Source: Ruminococcus sp. CAG:403 (GTDB lineage: Bacteria > Bacillota > Clostridia > Oscillospirales > Ruminococcaceae). Taken from it: a stretch of DNA of 19,065 nucleotides. The stretch is taken from positions 1,171 to 20,235 of the forward strand of contig FR899097.1 in NCBI GenBank assembly GCA_000437255.1, read 5' to 3'. Positions 1 through 6,263 of this stretch are shown here, one piece after another; positions within the stretch are counted from its first letter, which is position 1; each line of letters starts with the position of its first letter. The notes below the pieces were generated by a model. The model was not told the DNA's origin. It was given only the letters and a program-made list of their open reading frames with translations, and made no database searches. Position numbers and translations under genes: made by a program.

Positions 1-608
1 ATCAAGAACAGCCAAGGAGCTGATTCCGGATTTTTTGCCACAAACCGCAGCCGTTTCGGTTCAATTCCATTTTGCTGCATAGCGGCCACCACATCTGCCA
101 GTCGTTCCGGACGGTTGCAAATACAGAGTCTGCCGCCGAATTTCAACAACTGATTGGCTGCCCGGCAGACATCCCCGATGTTACAGAGAATTTCATGCCG
201 TGCAATACGCTGTGCAGTCATTGCACTTTCAATACCAGCAGACTGCGCCTTATACGGTGGATTGCAAGTCACAAGATCACAGCACTGCATCGGTGCACCT
301 GCCCAGAGCGTGCGCAAATCGGCACAAATCGGCGTCACATGCGAAACGCCGCTTGCCTGTACCGATTGCTGAAACTGCTCAATGGCTTGTGGCTGGATGT
401 CCACTCCATACACCTGTTTGGGCGGATCCTGCCGCTGCATAATCATGGGGATAATGCCGCAGCCCGTTCCCAGGTCACAAACCAAATCCTTTCGGCGATA
501 ACGGCTAAAATCGGTCAGCAAAAAGGCATCCGTTCCAAAGCCATGTTCCGGGCTTACGCAAACTTGCAGCGTTTCCGACAGTGGTTCCATACGATAAGAA
601 GGTTTCAT
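1..608 (-). CDS. tRNA1(Val) N6-adenine methyltransferase-like protein (TrmN6/YabB family), partial at its 3' end
   Basis: Read on the minus strand from ATG at 608, this frame stays open to base 1 (202 codons) and leaves the window, so the C-terminus is missing. Residues 22-33 (HGFGTDAFLLTD) match the N-terminal signature of the family. Motif I for S-adenosylmethionine binding is DLGTGCG at 45-51, an acidic VD is at 69-70, and the catalytic NPPY of N6-adenine methyltransferases is at 116-119. Known members methylate A37 of tRNA-Val in the cytoplasm; that exact substrate is inferred here. The start overlaps the upstream stop as ATGA (605-608), and the GGAAAGGAG ribosome site lies inside the upstream gene, so the two are probably translationally coupled. 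Another N6-adenine methyltransferase of the same fold remains possible. Confidence 0.85.
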   Translation of the reverse strand, partial: MKPSYRMEPLSETLQVCVSPEHGFGTDAFLLTDFSRYRRKDLVCDLGTGCGIIPMIMQRQDPPKQVYGVDIQPQAIEQFQQSVQASGVSHVTPICADLRTLWAGAPMQCCDLVTCNPPYKAQSAGIESAMTAQRIARHEILCNIGDVCRAANQLLKFGGRLCICNRPERLADVVAAMQQNGIEPKRLRFVAKNPESAPWLFL

Positions 609-1183
609 TCCGACTCCTTTCCGCTCCGGCGCAGACACATTCGTACTCCGCCTGCTACCAGGTAAACCGCCAGCTGCCGGCGATGCTGCATCAAATAAAA
701 CTTTGCCCCATCGGATGCCGGCAGAGCATGCAGGGTCAGATAAACTGCAATTCCAAGCTTCCCTGCCGAATCGGGAAGCCGTCCGAAAATGGCTTCTATC
801 TGCTGCATTTGCAAATCCGGCTCGGAAAGCAGCAAGCTCAGCTGCACCAAGAAGTGATCGTGTGTTTCATCCATTGGAATGGGAATCTGTACCGCATAGC
901 CGCCCCGGCGCACCACAACACCGGCAAGCTTCGGGCAATTTTGAAAAATGCCATAGGCACGCAGCCGCACACCGACATGCAAACTAACCTGCCGCAGATT
1001 GGTGCAGCCGGAAAATGCGCAATCATAGACTCGTTCCAAGGTATTGGGCAGCACCAGCTGCACCACTTCGGTACAATCCGAAAAGGCATGCGGTGCAATT
1101 TCCCGTACTGTATGCGGAACCAAAACCAAGGGTTCCGGATCCAAGCAGCGAATCAAACGACTCGATTCCATTTCCCATTGCAT
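605..1183 (-). CDS. Short leucine-rich-repeat (BspA/LRR_5-like) protein, cytoplasmic
   Basis: This 192-residue protein has about three LRR_5-type units at residues 20-90, each ending in an A-F-x-x-C-x-x-L pattern (HAFSDCTEV, CAFSGCTNL, GIFQNCPKL). The C-terminal half (about 92-192) is not a recognisable domain. There is no signal peptide, membrane segment or anchor, whereas most BspA-like LRR proteins are exported, so this one probably acts in the cytoplasm through protein contacts. The ATG at 1183 has a strong GGAAAGGAG site 8-10 bases upstream. Its stop overlaps the start of the methyltransferase gene, and a hairpin sits just ahead of its ribosome site. The function is unknown; the coupling suggests co-expression with the tRNA methyltransferase. 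Confidence 0.8.
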   Translation of the reverse strand: MQWEMESSRLIRCLDPEPLVLVPHTVREIAPHAFSDCTEVVQLVLPNTLERVYDCAFSGCTNLRQVSLHVGVRLRAYGIFQNCPKLAGVVVRRGGYAVQIPIPMDETHDHFLVQLSLLLSEPDLQMQQIEAIFGRLPDSAGKLGIAVYLTLHALPASDGAKFYLMQHRRQLAVYLVAGGVRMCLRRSGKESE

Positions 1184-1212
1184 GAACAGACACTCCTTTC
1201 CAAATGAGGCAG

Positions 1213-1238
1213 CCCAGTCAAAACGCTTTTTGACTGGG
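1213..1238 (-). terminator. Hairpin between the HAD gene and the LRR gene (attenuator or weak terminator)
   Basis: An 11-bp perfect stem (CCCAGTCAAAA with TTTTGACTGGG) encloses a 4-base loop. It lies 38 bases past the HAD stop and about 10 bases before the LRR gene's ribosome site. On the minus strand no U-run follows, so a full intrinsic terminator is unlikely. Partial attenuation, an mRNA processing or stability element, or masking of the ribosome site fits better. Its role is inferred. Confidence 0.5.
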
Positions 1239-1276
1239 TGTTTGCCAATTGATTCTATCTGATAAACAACAGACTT

Positions 1277-1936
1277 CTAAAACAAAGTTTTCATTTCCTG
1301 TAAATCCGAGACAGAGATGGTTGCAGTCGCTTGAATCTTTGTCCATTCCTCTGGAGCCGTTTCCGCATCATAGACGCCAACAGTAAAGAACCCTGCCTGC
1401 TTGGCGGTTTCAATACAGTGCAGCGAATCCTCTGCCACCACCAATTGCCGCCGTCCCAGATGCATAGCAGCTGCTGCCTGCCGGAAAATCTCCGGCGAGG
1501 TTTTGGTTGCACCTGCTTCCTGTTCGGTCAACAAAAAAGCAATCCGCTCCATCAAGCCCAATCGCTCCAACGCAGCCTGTGCCAGCGTTCGATAATTCGC
1601 CGTTACCACGCAATAGGGAATCTGTTTCTGATCCAAATCATTCAGCAACTCCAGCGCATGCGGCTTGAGCGGCAGTGTCGTCTGATACTGCTCTGCCGCC
1701 AATTCCTGCACGTGTTGGGAGAATGACTCCGGCGTATATGGCAAGCCGAATTGTGTAATAAAGTACTGGGAAGACTCCGCAATGGATAATTTTTTGACCA
1801 GGTCGGACAGTCCTGCCGGGGGCTGAATCCCATGCTCCTGTAAAATGATGCGGTCAATCTGCGACCAAACCGCCGTAGAATCCAGCAGGGTTCCGTCCAA
1901 ATCAAAAATGACACCGGCTAATGTTCGATGTTCCAT
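1277..1936 (-). CDS. HAD superfamily (subfamily IA) phosphatase / beta-phosphoglucomutase-like hydrolase
   Basis: The protein has 219 residues from ATG 1936. All four HAD motifs are present: DLDGT with the nucleophile D12 and general acid/base D14, T112 in VVTAN, K145 in GATKTSPE, and the metal ligands E169-D170 in VVAEDS. The helical insert between motif I and motif II is the cap of subfamily IA, as in phosphoglycolate phosphatase and beta-phosphoglucomutase. The true start is 1936 and not a more distal one: it overlaps the amylase stop as TAATG, with a GGAGGG site 4 bases upstream. Operon membership with an alpha-glucan hydrolase makes a sugar phosphate a reasonable substrate guess, but the sequence does not fix it. 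Confidence 0.88.
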   Translation of the reverse strand: MEHRTLAGVIFDLDGTLLDSTAVWSQIDRIILQEHGIQPPAGLSDLVKKLSIAESSQYFITQFGLPYTPESFSQHVQELAAEQYQTTLPLKPHALELLNDLDQKQIPYCVVTANYRTLAQAALERLGLMERIAFLLTEQEAGATKTSPEIFRQAAAAMHLGRRQLVVAEDSLHCIETAKQAGFFTVGVYDAETAPEEWTKIQATATISVSDLQEMKTLF

Positions 1937-3522
1937 TAGCCCTCCAGCATGGTGAATCGACGACCCTGCTCCACAAAGTCGCAGAAGGTAGCCTTCGGAC
2001 GAGCCAGAACAGTCTGATCCGCACAATTGCGATAGATCACCAATTCTTCATTGGTCTCTGTATGTCGTGCAACTGCAAGCACCTCATACTCGCCGCCTTC
2101 GATGCAGCGATACCGTGCACCTACTACAACCTGTGTCGGTTCTTCCGGTGCTGCCTGCTCAACCGGTTCCATGTTGTTGACGATATCATCTTCCACCAAA
2201 ATCATAGCGCTGAACGGCGGCATCTTAATATATGCGTTGCCATTGTCCAACTGTACCGGTGTTCCGCTGATTACATCCACCAAAGAGCCGAGGTGTGTGC
2301 CAAAATTCAAATGATAATCGCAATCTTCCAGGTTCAGTGCAACGTAAACCGTTCTGCCGTCCCAATCCTTCCGGAAGAGCAGCTGCCGATTCCGCACAAT
2401 TACAGTCTGATAGGAACCTGTTCGCAGAGCCGGATATGCCTTGTAAATTCTGCCCAATTTTACCAGATGCCGGTACAGGTTCTGATCACCGCTGCGATTC
2501 AGCTCCTCCAGTTCCAGACACGGACGCAGGCCATCATCAGAATTGTTTTCATGCCGTCCCTGCACGCCGTATTCACTGCCATAATAAATAGACGGAATAC
2601 CCGGCATACAATACAGCAATGTGTAACACAGCGGCAGATATCGTAAATCCGACAGCGTGCTTGCCAAACGGTTCACATCGTGATTGTCTACGAAATTATA
2701 GAGCTTGATGTCCTTATAAATTCCACCATTCCCGAACTGTCGATTGATGGAGTAGTCAATTTCAAAGTAGTTCTTATCATTATGAGAAGAGTAAATACCC
2801 TTATAGCATTCGTAGTTGGTTACGCTGTCCAGCATTTCTGGATTTGCCCAACGCTTGTAGTCCCCGTGGATGATTTCACCCATCAGCCAGAATTCCGGAT
2901 TCTTTTCCTTACAGAAATTGTGAATACGGCGGAAGAAATCAAAGTCTACGCAATCTGCTGCGTCGAACCGAATTCCATCGATGTGGAAGGTATCCATCCA
3001 GTAACCGACTGCATCAATCAGGTAATCGCACACGTGCCAGTTGCGCAGGTTCAGCTTAACCAAATTATAGTAACCGTTCCAGCCTTCATACCAGAACGGA
3101 TCGCCGCAGGGGCTGGAGCCGCCGAAGTTCAGTCCGGCAAACCAGTCACAGTACGGGGAAGCCTGTCCCTTTTCCTGTACATCCCGGAACGCCCAGAAAT
3201 TCCGTCCAACATGGTTGAACACACCGTCCAAAATAACACGAATGCCATTTTCGTGCAGCACATCACAAATATGCTGAAACAGCTCATTGGTTCCCAGACG
3301 ATTATCAATCACTTTATAGTCTGTTGTATCATAGCCGTGTTCTACTGATTCAAAAACCGGGCCAAAGTAAACAGCATCGACATTCAATTCCTTCAGATGC
3401 GGAATCCAATCCAGTACCTTTTCCAACCGTGGAACCGGTGCACTGCCCTCATTGTACTTCGGTGCCCCGCAGAAACCCAGCGGATAGATGTGATACATAA
3501 TTGCGTGTTCATACCAACTCAT
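1936..3522 (-). CDS. Intracellular GH13 alpha-amylase/maltodextrin-type glycosidase with C-terminal DUF1653-like domain
   Basis: The protein has 528 residues from ATG 3522 (GAGAGGA 9 bases upstream; an upstream in-frame TTG at 3540 is less likely). A GH13 barrel covers about residues 5-380. Conserved region I is DGVFNH (99-104), region II GIRFDAAD with nucleophile D187, region III LMGEI with acid/base E216, and region IV FVDNHD with D282. A C-terminal beta domain spans about 370-445. An acidic, proline-containing linker (445-466) leads to residues 467-528, which resemble the small standalone DUF1653 family (GARYRCIEGGEYEVLAVARH, then HTETNEEL, then ARP). With no signal peptide it should act on imported maltodextrins or stored glucan. 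It follows the HD gene by 69 bases and overlaps the HAD start by one base. Exact substrate is not determinable. Confidence 0.92.
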   Translation of the reverse strand: MSWYEHAIMYHIYPLGFCGAPKYNEGSAPVPRLEKVLDWIPHLKELNVDAVYFGPVFESVEHGYDTTDYKVIDNRLGTNELFQHICDVLHENGIRVILDGVFNHVGRNFWAFRDVQEKGQASPYCDWFAGLNFGGSSPCGDPFWYEGWNGYYNLVKLNLRNWHVCDYLIDAVGYWMDTFHIDGIRFDAADCVDFDFFRRIHNFCKEKNPEFWLMGEIIHGDYKRWANPEMLDSVTNYECYKGIYSSHNDKNYFEIDYSINRQFGNGGIYKDIKLYNFVDNHDVNRLASTLSDLRYLPLCYTLLYCMPGIPSIYYGSEYGVQGRHENNSDDGLRPCLELEELNRSGDQNLYRHLVKLGRIYKAYPALRTGSYQTVIVRNRQLLFRKDWDGRTVYVALNLEDCDYHLNFGTHLGSLVDVISGTPVQLDNGNAYIKMPPFSAMILVEDDIVNNMEPVEQAAPEEPTQVVVGARYRCIEGGEYEVLAVARHTETNEELVIYRNCADQTVLARPKATFCDFVEQGRRFTMLEG

Positions 3523-3591
3523 TCTCTTCAATCCTCTCAACTCTATTTGAAATCGTTCTTTGAAATCATTCTCGCCGATACGGGCAACTTC

Positions 3592-4182
3592 TTATTTTTG
3601 GGGTGTTCCTTCTAAGTAATAGGAAGCTTCCATATCTGCTACATTTACAGCCAACGCAAGGGGAAACTGCTCCAGGGCACGTCCGACATTGTTTTTATCC
3701 TCTGTCCCGGAAAATCCCATATGATAGCGAATGGCAAATGCCTCTTCCCTTGTCAGACGCATGAATCCGGAAATGATGTAAACCGATTTTTCCCCATGTC
3801 CATACGGCAGGGTATCATGAATGGTGTAATATGGAACCCGTTCCCACTGTCCATTCTGGTTTTTTGCATTCCGGTAATCCACAGTATAGAAATTCACCTT
3901 ACAAAGATCATGCAGCAACGCCGTAATGGCAATGGTTTCCTCCGTGTAGTCCATCCCATACAATTCTTTGGTACGTGGCCGTGCGAGATAATCGCACAAG
4001 CAGTCATAAACATTTAAACTATGTTCGACCAATCCGCCTTCATACGCACCGTGAAACCGCGTGCTGGAAGGTGCCGTAAAAAAGTCGCTGGAATCGGACT
4101 GAAGCCACTCCAGCAGTTTCTCTGCACCACGCCGCTGAATCTTTTCTTGATAAATGGAAACGAAACGTTCCTGATGGGTCAA
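3592..4182 (-). CDS. HD-domain hydrolase (metal-dependent phosphohydrolase family)
   Basis: This 196-residue cytoplasmic protein carries an HD-fold metal site: H54 in GGLVEHSLNV, the H91-D92 doublet in LLHDLCKV, further histidines H122, H129 and H154, and the late aspartate D183 in NVADMEASY. The pattern resembles the HD part of YhaM-type exoribonucleases and related Firmicutes proteins, but no RNA-binding OB domain is present, so the substrate (a nucleotide or nucleic acid 3' end) is unknown. The start is TTG at 4182, chosen because a very strong purine-rich site (AAAGGGGGAGGG) ends 4 bases before it and the next in-frame Met is at residue 77. It is the first gene of the five-gene minus-strand operon. 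Confidence 0.85.
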   Translation of the reverse strand: MTHQERFVSIYQEKIQRRGAEKLLEWLQSDSSDFFTAPSSTRFHGAYEGGLVEHSLNVYDCLCDYLARPRTKELYGMDYTEETIAITALLHDLCKVNFYTVDYRNAKNQNGQWERVPYYTIHDTLPYGHGEKSVYIISGFMRLTREEAFAIRYHMGFSGTEDKNNVGRALEQFPLALAVNVADMEASYYLEGTPQK

Positions 4183-4244
4183 CGTTCCCTCCCCCTTTCT
4201 GTTGCATGCTGAAACAAAGCAGTTTTTTGATTTTGTTCGTTCCT

Positions 4245-4273
4245 ATTTTATCATATAATCAAAATAAATGCAA
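4245..4273 (-). promoter_or_regulatory. Promoter of the HD-amylase-HAD-LRR-methyltransferase operon
   Basis: On the minus strand a -35 TTGCAT (4273-4268) and a -10 TAAAAT (4250-4245) are 17 bases apart in AT-rich sequence. The predicted transcript starts near 4238, about 55 bases before the TTG start. No operator or riboswitch is evident in the leader. Confidence 0.7.
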
Positions 4274-4371
4274 GCGCATTTCCAATTCTTGTGCACTCTA
4301 CACAAATTTGATTGTGGAATGCTATTTGGTTAACCGATTTTCCCATGGACGTTACCGCATCCAATACAAAT

Positions 4372-4412
4372 AAAAAGCGAATGCGAGGGTACCCCAGTCG
4401 CATTCGCTTTTT
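4372..4412 (-). terminator. Intrinsic terminator of the lipoprotein gene
   Basis: A perfect 15-bp stem (AAAAAGCGAATGCGA with its complement) has an 11-base loop. Read on the minus strand it ends in CTTTTTATTTG, 17 bases past the lipoprotein stop. It separates this gene from the HD operon read in the same direction downstream. Confidence 0.9.
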
Positions 4413-4428
4413 CCATCCAGCCGCTTTC

Positions 4429-4776
4429 TTAATCTGCGGTGGTCTGTTTGTTGTTCTCTTTTTCGGAATTGGTGGTTGTGCCACGATCGGAACGATCTCC
4501 CGCTCCGTCGCCGGTTACATCATCCAAAATATCTTCGGCACCTGTTACAATATCTTCTACCACATCACCAGCGCCCGTTACGATATCCTCTGCCACATCA
4601 CCGGCATCGGTTACCACATTCTTTCCGGTATCTTCCAAATCCTCCACCACGCCGGAATCGGTCTGAGAAGAATTCTGATTCTCGGAATTGCCGCTGGAAT
4701 CGGAATTGGCTCCGCAGCCGGTCAGCATGCCTGCTGTTAAAACGAGGGCAGCCAGTCCTGTTAAAATACGCTTCAT
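4429..4776 (-). CDS. Small repeat-containing lipoprotein of unknown function
   Basis: The protein has 115 residues. It starts with a lipoprotein signal peptide: K2-R3, a hydrophobic stretch 4-18, and the lipobox LTGC with lipidated C21. A Ser/Asn-rich linker (22-42) follows, then an acidic segment with three 11-residue repeats of the form GAGDVVEDIVT (57-89), and a polar tail. Eleven-residue periodicity suggests an amphipathic helix or rod outside the membrane. The ATG at 4776 is preceded by AGAGGTG; a longer reading back to 4845 lacks both a signal peptide start and a ribosome site. It appears monocistronic. No enzymatic motif is visible, and I do not recognise a named family. Confidence 0.82.
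   Translation of the reverse strand: MKRILTGLAALVLTAGMLTGCGANSDSSGNSENQNSSQTDSGVVEDLEDTGKNVVTDAGDVAEDIVTGAGDVVEDIVTGAEDILDDVTGDGAGDRSDRGTTTNSEKENNKQTTAD
4510..4608 (-). repeat. Three 33-bp in-frame tandem repeats in the lipoprotein gene
   Basis: Units at 4576-4608, 4543-4575 and 4510-4542 encode DAGDVAEDIVT, GAGDVVEDIVT and GAEDILDDVTG. The first two are nearly identical in DNA and the third has drifted, as expected of an old in-frame tandem duplication that can vary in copy number by slippage. Confidence 0.75.
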
Positions 4777-4847
4777 TTGATTCACCTCTCTGCATCCGTA
4801 GATTGATTGCAGTTTCCTGCAATGTATGAGTAGTATACCCGGCATTC

Positions 4848-5137
4848 TGTGGAATATCCGATCTGCTTTTCCACAATTTGAACTGCAAGTTTTTCCAAGA
4901 AACTGCGCTGCTTTTGGGAAATATCGTTTTGGTTTTCCGCTGTATTTCCCATGTTTTCCACATCACTTTCCACAAGATGTTGAAAAATCAGCCGGTTTTC
5001 TCTTCGCACAGCTGGAAAAGTTGGAAACCACTTTCCACAAGAAGTCCACCTTCTGTGTAAAGAATTCGAAAATTCCCGATTTTCCGACAAATTTTTCCAC
5101 AGCTGTTTCCACAGACTGTTGAAAGCAATGTGGAAAG
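4848..5137. promoter_or_regulatory. Cluster of DnaA-box-like motifs in a 509-bp gene-free region
   Basis: The stretch 4777-5285 has no convincing gene. It holds three exact matches to the DnaA-box consensus TTWTNCACA, all TTTTCCACA (4867-4875, 4954-4962, 5093-5101). Five more differ by one base: CTTTCCACA at 4966-4974 and 5031-5039, GTTTCCACA at 5105-5113, and reverse-strand copies at 4848-4856 and 5129-5137. Two pairs are spaced exactly 12 bases start to start (4954/4966 and 5093/5105). Six of eight face the same way. AT-rich sequence follows at 5171-5260. This could titrate or bind DnaA, or regulate the flanking genes. No dnaA, dnaN or rpmH is nearby, so calling it an origin is not justified. 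Confidence 0.5.
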
Positions 5138-5201
5138 CACATACTTTTCACGCTTTTTTCTGCACCGCACACATTTATAAGGTTGACCAATAAAAAAGTG
5201 G

Positions 5202-5230
5202 TTGACAAACTTCAAAAAATATGGTATGCT
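5202..5230 (+). promoter_or_regulatory. bioY promoter
   Basis: A consensus -35 TTGACA (5202-5207) is 17 bases from a -10 TATGCT (5225-5230). Transcription should begin near 5237, inside the inverted repeat described as a BirA-like operator. Two GGTTGAC direct repeats (5181-5187 and 5200-5206, 19 bases apart) overlap or flank the -35. Confidence 0.8.
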
Positions 5231-5235
5231 TATTA

Positions 5236-5267
5236 TCGTCAACCTGCAATATTTATTTGGTTGACAG
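5236..5267 (+). promoter_or_regulatory. BirA-like biotin operator upstream of bioY
   Basis: Half sites TCGTCAACC (5236-5244) and GGTTGACAG (5259-5267) form an inverted repeat with a 14-base spacer. This resembles the two-part BirA operator (TTGTnAACC, spacer, GGTTnACAA), with one mismatch in each half. It covers the predicted transcription start and sits just before the bioY ribosome site, so bound biotinyl-BirA would block expression when biotin is plentiful. Regulator identity is inferred from the motif and the gene; birA is not in the window. Confidence 0.55.
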
Positions 5268-5285
5268 AAAAGGAGACATTTTTTT

Positions 5286-5867
5286 ATGAAGCAATCATCT
5301 CTTCGTGTATTGGATTTGGCACAAATCGGCTTGTTTGCAGCAGTTCTTGTCGTTCTGTCCCAACTTTCCATTCCACTCCCCGGCGGCGTTCCGGTTACGC
5401 TGCAAACATTTGCGGTTGCACTAACTGCCTATGTATTAAAATGGAAAAAGGGCGCACTCTCTGTTCTAGTCTTTTTGGCTTTGGGTGCAGTTGGCGTTCC
5501 GGTTTTCCACAACTTCACCGGCGGATTCGGCATGCTGATCGGCGTAACGGGCGGATTCCTTTGGGGATTTCTTCCAATGGCCATTTTATGCGGTTTGGGA
5601 ATGTCCTGCTGGGAACGGTTCCAGGATTCCAAGTGGAAAGGTGCCATTTTATTGGATGTATTCACACTCGCAGGATTGGCCGCTTGCCATATTCCGGGAT
5701 TCCTGCAATATGCTGCGATCACGCATACCTCAGTGCTGCGTTCCTTCTTATCTGTATCTGCACCATTCCTGATAAAGGATCTTCTCTCAGAAGGTGTGGC
5801 ATTCGCCTTTGCACTGGCACTGCAAAAGGCACGCTCTGCCTACTTGCGGCAAGCTTCTGCCAAATAA
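5286..5867 (+). CDS. bioY: BioY, biotin-binding S component of an ECF-type transporter
   Basis: The 193-residue protein is the usual BioY length and is strongly hydrophobic with about six membrane segments. Family signatures are the amphipathic start LRVLDLAQIGLFAAV, the conserved loop IPLPGGVPVTLQTFAV (29-44), the glycine-rich GGFGMLIGVTGGFLWGF region (79-95), and the late K164-D165 region. BioY binds biotin in the membrane and works with the shared EcfA/EcfA'/EcfT energising module, none of which is encoded here. No biotin synthesis gene is adjacent, which fits scavenging. ATG 5286 follows AAAAGGAG by 9-10 bases. It is monocistronic between the BirA-like operator and a terminator. Confidence 0.95.
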   Translation: MKQSSLRVLDLAQIGLFAAVLVVLSQLSIPLPGGVPVTLQTFAVALTAYVLKWKKGALSVLVFLALGAVGVPVFHNFTGGFGMLIGVTGGFLWGFLPMAILCGLGMSCWERFQDSKWKGAILLDVFTLAGLAACHIPGFLQYAAITHTSVLRSFLSVSAPFLIKDLLSEGVAFAFALALQKARSAYLRQASAK

Positions 5868-5903
5868 CGCCCCATCGAAACAGCCATTCGTCATTTCAAC
5901 ACC

Positions 5904-6071
5904 TTATTTTAAATACGGATGAAAAGGGAAGCGCATACACCAGCGCTTCCCTTTTATAATATGTAACAACAACCGCAAACATACCCATACAACACCTGCC
6001 AATTGCAAAATGACAAAAATCCATTGCCGTGTGATAAATGGCACAAAACCGGAAAGGATAACAATCAGCAT
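5904..6071 (-). CDS. Possible 55-residue hydrophobic small protein (doubtful)
   Basis: An ATG at 6071 with GGGAG 8 bases upstream opens a 55-codon frame to TAA at 5904. The product has two hydrophobic stretches (residues 1-13 and 17-39) and a basic tail (KGKRWCMRFPFHPYLK), a layout typical of small membrane proteins. Against it: the C-terminal codons contain the bioY terminator hairpin, a TATAAT lies so close to the ribosome site that it would give an almost leaderless message, and no relative is recognised. It may be chance in a 396-bp gap (5868-6263). Confidence 0.25.
   Translation of the reverse strand: MLIVILSGFVPFITRQWIFVILQLAGVVWVCLRLLLHIIKGKRWCMRFPFHPYLK
5922..5955 (+). terminator. 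Terminator downstream of bioY
   Basis: A perfect 13-bp stem (AAAAGGGAAGCGC with GCGCTTCCCTTTT) with an 8-base loop lies 54 bases past the bioY stop. The T-tract is part of the 3' arm and continues as ATAATAT. Its symmetry lets it act on both strands. Confidence 0.8.
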
Positions 6072-6162
6072 AACTTTTCTCCCAATTATATTTTATTTTG
6101 CACAATTTCGTACAATTTATAAGCCTTAAAATATACAAATGTAACAAACTTTTAAAAAGTGC

Positions 6163-6191
6163 TTGACAAACATTTGGAATCGTGCTAAATT
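6163..6191 (+). promoter_or_regulatory. Heat-shock operon promoter (hrcA-grpE-dnaK-dnaJ)
   Basis: TTGACA (6163-6168), a 17-base spacer and TAAATT (6186-6191) form a vegetative sigma-A-type promoter. The CIRCE element begins 4 bases after the -10, so it covers the transcription start. Confidence 0.85.
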
Positions 6192-6195
6192 TATA

Positions 6196-6222
6196 TTAGC
6201 ACTCAGAGAGATAGAGTGCTAA
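6196..6222 (+). promoter_or_regulatory. CIRCE operator (HrcA binding site)
   Basis: The sequence is TTAGCACTC, nine bases, GAGTGCTAA: an exact match to the CIRCE inverted repeat. HrcA, encoded directly downstream, binds CIRCE and represses the operon until heat or misfolded protein draws away GroEL, so the operon is autoregulated. Confidence 0.97.
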
Positions 6223-6263
6223 CACTTCAGACAGAAAGCTGCCAGAAAGGAGCGGTTGGTTCC

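Noticed and set aside
581..1207. Plus-strand frames opposite the LRR and methyltransferase genes
   Set aside because: No recognisable motifs or ribosome sites, and the minus-strand products are clear family members.
1937..2026. Thirty-residue N-terminal extension of the HAD protein
   Set aside because: It lies within the amylase gene; the TAATG overlap with GGAGGG before 1936 gives a standard HAD N-terminus.
4848..5260. Chromosome origin oriC
   Set aside because: The box cluster and AT-rich stretch are suggestive, but dnaA, dnaN, rpmH and parAB are absent and no skew data are available.
5181..5285. Riboswitch in the bioY leader
   Set aside because: The leader is under 50 bases and has only the inverted repeat of an operator; no aptamer-like structure.
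4782..5371. Several open frames on both strands through the DnaA-box-like region
   Set aside because: They are composed of the repeated TTTCCACA words and show no protein family features or plausible starts.
6216..6263. N-terminal extension of HrcA from GTG 6216
   Set aside because: This start lies inside the CIRCE operator, has no ribosome site, and adds 16 residues not seen in the family.
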